NCBI GenBank assembly: GCA_965603015.1
Contig: CBFDBJ010000095.1
Span: 1 to 12,529, forward strand
Length of the DNA: 12,529 bases
Direction: 5' to 3'
Origin: JAUWTJ01 sp965603015
GTDB lineage: Bacteria > Pseudomonadota > Alphaproteobacteria > M2410
Positions 6,562-12,529 of this stretch are shown in pieces. Below the pieces are notes generated by a model that saw only the letters and a program-made list of their open reading frames with translations, did no database searches and was not told the DNA's origin. Position 1 is the first letter of the stretch. Every line of letters begins with the position of its first letter. A program made the translations under genes and the position numbers.

Positions 6562-6574
6562 GCAGCAATCAGGC
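6556..6574. repeat. Inverted repeat across convergent stop codons
   Basis: GCCTGA (6556-6561) and TCAGGC (6569-6574) form a perfect 6-bp stem with a 7-base loop. Each arm contains one gene's last codon and stop: the PAS_5 gene ends GCC TGA on the plus strand and the hydrolase ends GCC TGA on the minus strand. No T tract follows on either strand, so its value as a terminator is doubtful. Confidence 0.35.
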
Positions 6575-7414
6575 GAATAGCTCCTTGAGATATTGCTCCA
6601 ACAATTTGTTGTAGTCTTCCGAAGACTCAAGAAAGGGCGCATGTCCCGCGCCCTTGACGATGTGATATGTACCATTCCACAGATTGCCCCAGGTCGCGTC
6701 CTTCATCCAGTCCTGGTTGACGAAGGGCTCGCTCTCCCCCTGAATGACGGCGATCGGATGCGCCCATTCCGCCACCACAGTTTTTTGATAAAGCCCCGCA
6801 CCATCGTTCATTGCCCAATCACCAATCGACACCGCTCGCATTACTCCGTCGGTGCGCAACACTGCATCAATATAGGTCTTGTCTTGCGATGCCTCCTTGC
6901 CAAGTATTGCCTCGGCATAAAGTGCTGCATCTGCAGCATCAAAATCTTCCTTATCAGTAAGTGCCATTTCCTCGGTCGCATTGAAGGCAAGTGCAATTTC
7001 ACCCCGCCCCGGACCAAAGGGCGGCGTGCCCGTTATAACCATGCCTTTGTGTTCGGGATATGTGCCAACCAGCTCAATCGCCAAATGGCCACCGAGCGAC
7101 CACCCGACCAGCACCGCATCGCGCGCATCCAGAGCTTCAAGCAGTTTCCTGATTATTGGTGTCATCGTCGCCATCCGATAGACATCTTCCGGCACCGAAG
7201 CATCGTCCGAGGCTCCATGACCTGGCAGGTCAAAGGCAATCATCCTGTATTGCTTTGCAAGTGATGAGTTAAACTGGTGACAAAACACTTCCTTGCAGCC
7301 TGAATTCCCGTGAATGAACAGCACCGCCGGTCCATCAACTTCGTTGTCAACAACACAAATTTCGCCGTAATCGGCATCAAATTTGAATTCTCTACCCTTC
7401 AGTTTTCTCGACAT
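6569..7414 (-). CDS. Alpha/beta hydrolase
   Basis: The 281-residue protein has the standard alpha/beta hydrolase elements: the oxyanion-loop motif HGNSG (35-39), FDLPGHGASD (61-70), the nucleophile elbow GWSLGG with S106, an acid in GESEP (E229 by spacing, replacing the more usual aspartate) and H258 in GAGHAPF. There is no signal peptide, so it should be cytoplasmic. The cap domain lies at about 130-215. Possible activities include ester, lactone or C-C bond hydrolysis (BioH-, pimeloyl- or MhpC-like); nothing in the sequence decides this. GAGGA seven or so bases before the ATG at 7414 supports the start. The gene is monocistronic, divergent from the membrane protein at 7581 and convergent with the PAS_5 gene. 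Confidence 0.88.
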   Translation of the reverse strand: MSRKLKGREFKFDADYGEICVVDNEVDGPAVLFIHGNSGCKEVFCHQFNSSLAKQYRMIAFDLPGHGASDDASVPEDVYRMATMTPIIRKLLEALDARDAVLVGWSLGGHLAIELVGTYPEHKGMVITGTPPFGPGRGEIALAFNATEEMALTDKEDFDAADAALYAEAILGKEASQDKTYIDAVLRTDGVMRAVSIGDWAMNDGAGLYQKTVVAEWAHPIAVIQGESEPFVNQDWMKDATWGNLWNGTYHIVKGAGHAPFLESSEDYNKLLEQYLKELFA

Positions 7415-7488
7415 AATTCCTCGAATGTGTTGGCAAGTTCCCCTGACAGAGAAAAGCGCGTATTGCGAGCAAGGTCAACAATTTCTCC

Positions 7489-7506
7489 GTGACATCAAAT
7501 GTGACA
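7489..7506. repeat. GTGACA direct repeats in the divergent promoter region
   Basis: GTGACA occurs at 7489-7494 and again at 7501-7506, 12 bases apart; the overlap between them also forms the short palindrome ACATCAAATGT (7492-7502). The pair lies between the divergent hydrolase and membrane-protein genes, just upstream of a candidate promoter, so it could be a binding site for a regulator. This is a by-eye pattern with no known factor. Confidence 0.3.
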
Positions 7507-7513
7507 GACTTTT

Positions 7514-7541
7514 TTGATATCTCGTTGCGCTGTGTTATAGC
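7514..7541 (+). promoter_or_regulatory. Candidate sigma-70-type promoter for the membrane protein gene
   Basis: TTGATA (7514-7519, five of six to consensus) and TATAGC (7536-7541, four of six) are 16 bases apart and lie about 40 bases before the start codon at 7581. It is the best-looking promoter match in this gap, but it is untested. Confidence 0.35.
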
Positions 7542-7580
7542 GGAGTACTTACTGCTTACAACAAAAGGCACTCAGTTCTC

Positions 7581-8027
7581 ATGATTGCAATGAACCTGCT
7601 TGAACCACTCCGCCATGCGATTGAGTTGCGCCTTGCAGAAGTCGATGCCTTGCCTCAGGGCGTGCAGATTTGGATGATGACCATGCGATCCTTGTTTCTC
7701 TCGAGCGTCATCTTTGTCGTGTGGAAAAAGGAAGCCCGGATCATTCTGGCGATGGCCATAACAACGGCCATTCTCCTGTTCGGCATCAAAACCTTTTTCC
7801 CTGAAATACACAGTGCACAGATCGGTCGACCAATTCACCTCACGCTCTGGCTGGCAGTTCTTGTCTATTTGTTCAAACGTCGCAGGGTATTTTTGACTGA
7901 ACTCAAATCCGGACAACCGCTCTCAATTGTCTACGGGGTCTGGGCCTGGATCGTAATCACCGTCCTGGCAGCCTCTCTTGTTATGGATTTTATTGCAATG
8001 ATTCGGGGATTGCTCGGCTCTCCCTGA
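7581..8027 (+). CDS. Hypothetical membrane protein, about four transmembrane segments
   Basis: This 148-residue product is not recognised. It begins with an amphipathic stretch (1-30) and then shows four hydrophobic segments at about 32-48, 53-72, 85-98 and 116-141. A basic loop (KRRR, 99-102) after the third suggests that this loop faces the cytoplasm. No enzymatic motif or cleavable signal peptide is visible. ATG 7581 and in-frame ATG 7590 are both possible starts; neither has a strong ribosome-binding site (AAAGG about 12 bases before the first). It is a single gene with its own candidate promoter, convergent with the alcohol dehydrogenase gene 20 bases away. The protein could be an integral inner-membrane component of any kind. 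Confidence 0.7.
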   Translation: MIAMNLLEPLRHAIELRLAEVDALPQGVQIWMMTMRSLFLSSVIFVVWKKEARIILAMAITTAILLFGIKTFFPEIHSAQIGRPIHLTLWLAVLVYLFKRRRVFLTELKSGQPLSIVYGVWAWIVITVLAASLVMDFIAMIRGLLGSP

Positions 8028-8047
8028 CCAACAGCCGGGCCGTGGGG

Positions 8048-9193
8048 TCACAGACACTCACCATAGAGCCTTTTTGCCACCTCGGAGGTGAGCTCCACCG
8101 GATTTCCGCCCGCACATGGATCTTCGATGGCCATCGCAGCCATTTCAGTGATGCGATCACCCTTCGCACCAAGCGCGCCGAGCCTGTCAGGCACCTTGAA
8201 GTCTGCCCGCTGTTTCAGCACAAATTCGTAAAATCCGTCGAACCCGCCTGCGATGCCCAAATAGGCGGCGGCGGCGCAAATCCGCTCCTCGATAGCCGGG
8301 CGGTTGAACGTGAGGACCGCGGGCATGATAACCGCGTTGGTCATGCCGTGGTGCGTGCCATAGAGCGCACTCACCGGGTGGGACAGCGCGTGCATGGCAC
8401 CAAGCCCCTTCTGAAAGGCAACCGCGCCCATGGCTGCGGCGCTCATCATATGGCCGCGCGCTTCAATATCGTTCGGGTCTGCATAAACCCGTGGCAGGTT
8501 TTCCTTTACCAGCCGCATGCCCTCGAGCGCGATGCCCTGGCTCATCGGATGATAGAACGGCGAACAATAGGCCTCGAGACAATGGATAAAAGCGTCCAGC
8601 CCGGTTCCCACTGTGATCACTTGGGGCATGCTGATCGTTAGCTCCGGATCACAAATTGCGACCGAAGGAAGGATCTTCGGATGAAATATAACTTTCTTCA
8701 CATGAGTTTCAGAATTGGTCAGAATGCCGGACCGCCCGGCCTCGGAGCCAGTCCCCGCCGTCGTCGGCACGGCAATGTTGGGCGCGATGGCGCTCGCGTC
8801 AGCCCGGGTCCAGTAGTCGCCAACGTCTTCAAAGTCCCAGATCGGTCGTGATTGCCCCGCCTGAAAGGCGATCAGCTTGCCAAGATCAAGTCCGGAGCCG
8901 CCGCCAAAGGCAATCACCCCGTCGTGGCCGCCTTGCTTGAAGACCTTGATACCAGCCGCCAGATTGACATCGCTCGGGTTTGGGTCAACGTCGCTGAATA
9001 TCGCACGGCCGAGACCCGCTTCTTCCAGAAGATCAAGCGTGCATCCCGTGATCGGCAGGTTCGCCAGCCCCTTGTCGGTGACAAGCAATGGACGCTTTAT
9101 GCCGCTCGCAGCACAGGCTTCTGCAAGTTCCCTGATCCGGCCCGCGCCAAGACGAATGACGGTGGGATAACTCCAGTTAGCTGTCAAGGTCAT
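8048..9193 (-). CDS. Iron-containing (group III) alcohol dehydrogenase
   Basis: The 381-residue enzyme is a group III, metal-dependent NAD(P)-linked alcohol dehydrogenase that interconverts an alcohol and an aldehyde or ketone. The N-terminal Rossmann-like domain holds the cofactor motif GGGSGLDLGK (97-106) and PTTAGTGSEA (143-152). The metal ligands expected from the FucO family are all present: D200, H204, H268 and H282 (in HHG). Length matches the family. It is the second gene of a minus-strand pair, starting 8 bases after the stop of the glutamine-synthetase-like gene, with a GAGAGGG ribosome-binding signal inside that gene's end, so co-transcription is nearly certain. The pairing points to oxidation of a hydroxyl-bearing amine derivative or an aldehyde produced from it. 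Specificity is not readable from the sequence. Confidence 0.92.
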   Translation of the reverse strand: MTLTANWSYPTVIRLGAGRIRELAEACAASGIKRPLLVTDKGLANLPITGCTLDLLEEAGLGRAIFSDVDPNPSDVNLAAGIKVFKQGGHDGVIAFGGGSGLDLGKLIAFQAGQSRPIWDFEDVGDYWTRADASAIAPNIAVPTTAGTGSEAGRSGILTNSETHVKKVIFHPKILPSVAICDPELTISMPQVITVGTGLDAFIHCLEAYCSPFYHPMSQGIALEGMRLVKENLPRVYADPNDIEARGHMMSAAAMGAVAFQKGLGAMHALSHPVSALYGTHHGMTNAVIMPAVLTFNRPAIEERICAAAAYLGIAGGFDGFYEFVLKQRADFKVPDRLGALGAKGDRITEMAAMAIEDPCAGGNPVELTSEVAKRLYGECL

Positions 9194-9201
9194 GGCTCTG
9201 T

Positions 9202-10569
9202 TTACGCCCTCTCAAATCCACGCGACACTTCCCAGTCTGTGACCCGGCGGTCTTGTTCAAATTGTTCATGGCGCCCGGCGTGCAAATAGTGATCCACAAC
9301 GCCGTCACCCATAGCGGTGCGCAACATGGCGGAATTGTTAAACGCATCAAGCGCGCCGCGAAGTGTGTTCGGAACCTCTCTTGCCTCCTTGCCGTCGTAG
9401 GCATTGCCGACAAATTCAGGCTCCAGCTCCCGCTTGTTCTCGATACCGTCTATACCCGCAGCAAGCTGCGCAGCCATCGCCAGATAGGGATTGAGGTCCG
9501 CGCCGCCAATGCGGCACTCAACACGCACACCCGATGTATCAGCGCCGCAGATACGGTATCCGGCGGTGCGATTGTCCATCGACCAGATCGCCCTGGTCGG
9601 AGCAAAGGTGCCATCCACAAAGCGTTTGTAGGAGTTGATGTAGGGCGCCAGAAAATAGGTCATCTCACTGGCATGATGGAGCAGGCCCGCAAGATACTGG
9701 CGCATCAGATCCGACATGCCGTGCTCCGCATCCGGATCGTAAAACAGGGACTTGCCATCAAGCCCCCAGAGCGACTGATGAAGGTGCGATGAGTTGCCTG
9801 CAGCCTCATAGCTCCACTTGGCCATGAAGCTGATTGAGCGCCCCTTTGCCCAGGCAATTTCCTTGCAACCGTTTTTGATGATCGAGTGACGGTCGGCCAT
9901 GGTCAGCGCATCGGCGTAGCGTACGTTGATCTCTTCCTGACCGGAGCACGCCTCGCCCTTGGAATTTTCCACCGGGATATCCGCACCATTCAAGCCGTTG
10001 CGAATGGCGCGCATGACATCTTCTTCCTTGGTCGTCTGGAAGATGTGGTAGTCCTCATTGTAGCCGCTGATGGGCGTAAGACCCCTGTGGCCTTTGGCCT
10101 GGGCCTCTTCATAGCTCTCCCTGAACAGGAAAAACTCCAGTTCCGAACCAATGGAAGCCTTCATTCCCATTGCGTCCAGACGCGCAATTTGTTTCTTCAA
10201 AATAGCCCGCGGCGAATGCGCAACCTCTTCATGGTTATGATGATCCAGCACGTCACAGATCACCAGCGCCGTGCCTTCGAGCCAGGGTATGAGGCGCAAG
10301 GTCTCCATATCCGGCTTCATAACATAATCGCCGTAGCCGGCCTCCCAGCTCGTCGACTTAAAACCATCAACGGTGGACATTTCCATATCCGTGGCAAGCA
10401 GGTAGTTGCAGCAGTGGGTCTCCTCCCACGCGGTCTTGACAAAAAATTCCGCATGCATGCGCTTGCCCATCAACCGGCCCTGCATATCGACAATCACGGT
10501 AAGAACCGTGTCGATCGCCCCGGCCGCGACGGCCTCTTTCAAATCGTCAAGTGTAAGTTTACCCGCCAT
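9202..10569 (-). CDS. Glutamine synthetase-family gamma-glutamyl-amine ligase (PuuA/GlnA4-like)
   Basis: The 455-residue protein has the glutamine-synthetase catalytic fold, which joins glutamate's gamma-carboxyl to an amine using ATP. Seen: metal-binding ELEF (E143, E145), GQEEINVRY with E212/E213, the SSHLHQSLW segment (H262, H264), NRTAGYR (333-339) and ECRIGGADLNPYLAMAA with R353. A canonical DGSS ammonium-site segment is not evident in the N-terminal third; the corresponding area reads TDMEMSTVDGF. Together with the dedicated alcohol dehydrogenase downstream, this argues for an organic amine or amino alcohol as acceptor (as in gamma-glutamyl-putrescine, -ethanolamine or -isopropylamine synthetases) rather than ammonium. 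There is no GlnB-regulated context. GGAGAGG (complement of 10578-10584) fixes the start. An inverted repeat lies 36 bases upstream. Confidence 0.88.
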   Translation of the reverse strand: MAGKLTLDDLKEAVAAGAIDTVLTVIVDMQGRLMGKRMHAEFFVKTAWEETHCCNYLLATDMEMSTVDGFKSTSWEAGYGDYVMKPDMETLRLIPWLEGTALVICDVLDHHNHEEVAHSPRAILKKQIARLDAMGMKASIGSELEFFLFRESYEEAQAKGHRGLTPISGYNEDYHIFQTTKEEDVMRAIRNGLNGADIPVENSKGEACSGQEEINVRYADALTMADRHSIIKNGCKEIAWAKGRSISFMAKWSYEAAGNSSHLHQSLWGLDGKSLFYDPDAEHGMSDLMRQYLAGLLHHASEMTYFLAPYINSYKRFVDGTFAPTRAIWSMDNRTAGYRICGADTSGVRVECRIGGADLNPYLAMAAQLAAGIDGIENKRELEPEFVGNAYDGKEAREVPNTLRGALDAFNNSAMLRTAMGDGVVDHYLHAGRHEQFEQDRRVTDWEVSRGFERA

Positions 10570-10604
10570 CCCAAGTGCCTCTCCAACGCCGATCCAACTT
10601 CATA

Positions 10605-10629
10605 ATACTAACCATGTTCAGGTAGTATA
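10605..10629 (-). promoter_or_regulatory. Inverted repeat overlapping a -10-like box upstream of the GS-like gene
   Basis: ATACTAACC (10605-10613) and GGTAGTAT (10621-10628) are inverted copies differing by one extra A, around a 7-base centre. On the minus strand the right arm contains TATACT (complement of 10624-10629), a good -10 match, although no convincing -35 lies at the usual distance. The position before the GS-like/ADH pair suits an operator for a repressor that senses the amine substrate; no regulator gene is in view. Confidence 0.4.
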
Positions 10630-10755
10630 ATAAAGATCAAATCGATCGGCTCGAACAAGGAGGCAAACTCTGTCGCACTTCATCGTACAGCAGGATGTTG
10701 CAGGATGACAAGAGAACGAATTCGAGGGTGGACCGGATGCAGGGGATCACACGAT

Positions 10756-12312
10756 CTAGGCGTGGTCCTGATAGGCATCTCTGACGGCCAGAAAAGCATC
10801 CAGTTCGCTGAAGAAGATATCAATAGTCCGCGGATCAAAATGTTTACCCCGCTCTTCGCGCAACAAGTCAAGAATACGGTCCAGATCCCAGGCTTTCTTA
10901 TAACATCGATCACTGCCAAGCGCATCAAAGACATCGGCCAGAGCGCTGATCCGCCCGTAGATGTGAATGTCCTCGCCCTTCTTGTTGTGCGGGTATCCAT
11001 TGCCGAGCCATTTCTCATGATGCTCGAGCGCTATGATCGCACCGGCTTGAAGGATGGGGCGTTGCGAGTTTTTAAGAAGGTCATAGCCCAGTGTCGCATG
11101 GGTTTGCATGATCACCCATTCGTCCGGCGTCAGGGGGCCAGGTTTATTCAGAATGGCATCAGGTATGCCGATCTTGCCAACATCGTGCAGGGGCGACGCG
11201 AGCTTGACGATCTCGGCTTCATCGTCACTCAAACCATATCCAAGCGCAAGAAGTTTTGAGTATTCCGCAACACGTTTCACATGATTGCCGGTCTCCTTCG
11301 ACCTGGTCTCGACCGCTTCACCCAGGCGGTACACGACTTCCTTCTGCGTATCCTCAATATCACTTTTGAGATACATATTCTCAAAAGCAATACCCACATT
11401 CTTGCTGAAGATATCGACCAGGCGTTGATCCTGGTCACTCAACTGGCGAAGCCCTGTCAAATGAACGAGGCTTTCAATCCCGTTGGCACTAACAAAATTG
11501 CTCGTATAGTGCCCGTCCGTCAAAACATGCTTGTGACCACTTACATCCTCCTGAATATCCGAGTCCCAATCGGTAGACAGGACATCTTTCAGGTTCTGTC
11601 CGACCGAACCTTCAAAGTCACCTGTACCAACAACAACCTTCATGTCGTCGCGGCTTCCCTCTGCCGCCAGACCGGAAGTTTGACAAAACACAGCTTCTCC
11701 ATCCAGATGCAGAAGTGACGTCAGTTGTTCCATGATACCGCCAACAAATCGTTCCATTGACTGAGGTTCAAAAATCGTGGCCGAGGCCTCAATGATCTTT
11801 TCAAGGCCACGCTTGTTGTCCTCAATCGTCATCAGGTCCCGGTATGAACGCAGACAGGAATAGAGCAGAGTATAGAGCTTCAATGATGTCAGCTCTGTTT
11901 TTTCCTTATAATCATTGATATCATAGTCCCGAATAACAGATTTTTCGGGCGCCTGACCTGGCTGCCCGGTGCGGAGAACGATCCGGATATTGGTGTTTTT
12001 CAGATCATTGCGGATATACTTTACTAGATCGAGGCCCGCATGATCCGTTTCCATGACGACATCAAGCAAAAGGAGTGCGGCATCAGGGTGCTGAGCCAGC
12101 AATTCCTTAGCTTCCTCGCCGGAAAAGGCACTGCGAAACTTCAACGCCTTGTCTGCGAAACTAAACCCGCTTAGTGCAAGTTTGGTCACCGCGTGTATCT
12201 CCGGCTCATCATCGACAATAAGAACTTTCCAAAAGTCCATCTGAGAACTCTTTTTTTCCTCGCTCACTTCCTCGGCGAATACCAACTCATCCGCAGTGTT
12301 TGTTTGTGACAT
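10756..12312 (-). CDS. Response regulator: REC - DUF3369 - HD-GYP cyclic-di-GMP phosphodiesterase
   Basis: The 518-residue protein has three parts. The receiver domain (about 28-155) has acidic residues D34-D35, phospho-acceptor D84 in LLLDVVM, T115 and K138. A central sensor-like region (about 160-320) corresponds to DUF3369. The HD-GYP domain (about 325-515) has H344, the HD pair H376-D377 in LHDVGKIGIPD, H405, H431-H432-E433, GNGYP (437-441) and D460, so the full metal-ligand set looks intact and cyclic-di-GMP hydrolysis is expected. The usual HHExxDGxGYP carries L436 in place of the Asp, which is not a metal ligand. It would act in the cytoplasm, lowering cyclic-di-GMP and affecting motility or biofilm. 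The start codon is 10 bases after the histidine kinase stop and its GAGG Shine-Dalgarno overlaps that stop, so the two are translationally linked. Confidence 0.93.
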   Translation of the reverse strand: MSQTNTADELVFAEEVSEEKKSSQMDFWKVLIVDDEPEIHAVTKLALSGFSFADKALKFRSAFSGEEAKELLAQHPDAALLLLDVVMETDHAGLDLVKYIRNDLKNTNIRIVLRTGQPGQAPEKSVIRDYDINDYKEKTELTSLKLYTLLYSCLRSYRDLMTIEDNKRGLEKIIEASATIFEPQSMERFVGGIMEQLTSLLHLDGEAVFCQTSGLAAEGSRDDMKVVVGTGDFEGSVGQNLKDVLSTDWDSDIQEDVSGHKHVLTDGHYTSNFVSANGIESLVHLTGLRQLSDQDQRLVDIFSKNVGIAFENMYLKSDIEDTQKEVVYRLGEAVETRSKETGNHVKRVAEYSKLLALGYGLSDDEAEIVKLASPLHDVGKIGIPDAILNKPGPLTPDEWVIMQTHATLGYDLLKNSQRPILQAGAIIALEHHEKWLGNGYPHNKKGEDIHIYGRISALADVFDALGSDRCYKKAWDLDRILDLLREERGKHFDPRTIDIFFSELDAFLAVRDAYQDHA

Positions 12313-12322
12313 ATCTATTTCC

Positions 12323-12529
12323 TCATCTGGCCGAAAATTTCATCGTGAAACTGGTTCCCTGCCCGACTTCGCTCTCACACCTGATCGTACCGCCAAGGGT
12401 CCGGGTAACAATATTGTAGATGATGTGCAGACCCAGGCCGCTGCCACCCTGACCACGGCGCGTCGTAAAGAACGGATCGAAGACTTTCGAAACTTGATCT
12501 TCAGGGATACCCTTGCCAAAATCTCTATA
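12323..12529 (-). CDS. Sensor histidine kinase, C-terminal part (cut by window edge)
   Basis: The visible 68 C-terminal residues, ending in TGA (complement of 12323-12325), form the end of a histidine-kinase ATPase domain: the G1-type DFGKGIP, the F-box FDPFFTTRR, the G2 motif GQGGSGLGL, and the closing GGTI...SEVGQGTSFTMKF strands. The N-terminal sensing and dimerisation parts lie beyond the window. It directly precedes, and probably phosphorylates, the HD-GYP response regulator. Confidence 0.93.
   Translation of the reverse strand, partial: YRDFGKGIPEDQVSKVFDPFFTTRRGQGGSGLGLHIIYNIVTRTLGGTIRCESEVGQGTSFTMKFSAR

Noticed and set aside
9886..10605. Long open frame antisense to the GS-like gene
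   Set aside because: It lies opposite a clearly conserved catalytic protein and shows no domain features.
10690..10707. Tandem GCAGGATG repeat separated by two bases
   Set aside because: Only two 8-base copies, no promoter or gene start nearby; too little to support a site.

Overview
The window looks like chromosomal DNA from an alphaproteobacterium, probably a free-living (marine or soil) heterotroph. The clues are a PAS_5-family protein, a family largely confined to Alphaproteobacteria; a DUF3369/HD-GYP response regulator; several acyl-CoA and amine catabolism genes; and a moderately GC-rich composition. I see no tRNA, rRNA, CRISPR array, insertion sequence or phage gene. No gene appears broken, although one is cut by the right window edge.

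Layout. (1) 1-186: end of an unseen upstream unit with a strong intrinsic terminator (49-86). (2) 214-3923, plus strand: a fatty/aromatic-acid style cassette of acyl-CoA synthetase, glutathione S-transferase and acyl-CoA dehydrogenase. (3) 3924-4262: a 339-base gap that is not empty. It holds a 16-base perfect match to the complement of the 16S rRNA 3' tail, used as a Shine-Dalgarno for a 26-codon ORF, inside a chain of predicted hairpins that ends in an intrinsic terminator. (4) 4263-4679, plus: PaaI-like thioesterase, convergent with (5) 4683-5858, minus: AruH-like aminotransferase. (6) 6091-6561, plus: PAS_5 protein, convergent with 6569-7414, minus: alpha/beta hydrolase. (7) 7581-8027, plus: unknown four-helix membrane protein, convergent with (8) a minus-strand pair, glutamine-synthetase-like ligase (9202-10569) then iron-containing alcohol dehydrogenase (8048-9193), 8 bases apart. 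(9) 10756-12529, minus: histidine kinase C-terminus followed by its HD-GYP response regulator.

How they may work together: the first cassette would activate and dehydrogenate a carboxylic acid as its CoA ester, with the thioesterase able to release CoA. The GS-like/ADH pair suggests use of an amine or amino alcohol by gamma-glutamylation followed by alcohol/aldehyde interconversion. The kinase/HD-GYP pair probably lowers cyclic-di-GMP in response to an unknown signal.

The most unusual item is the structured element at about 3985-4170. Its Shine-Dalgarno is complementary to a CCTCCTT segment inside its own small ORF, so it could be a self-masking translational switch or a small regulatory transcript. 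Whether it is conserved or already catalogued cannot be judged from the sequence alone.
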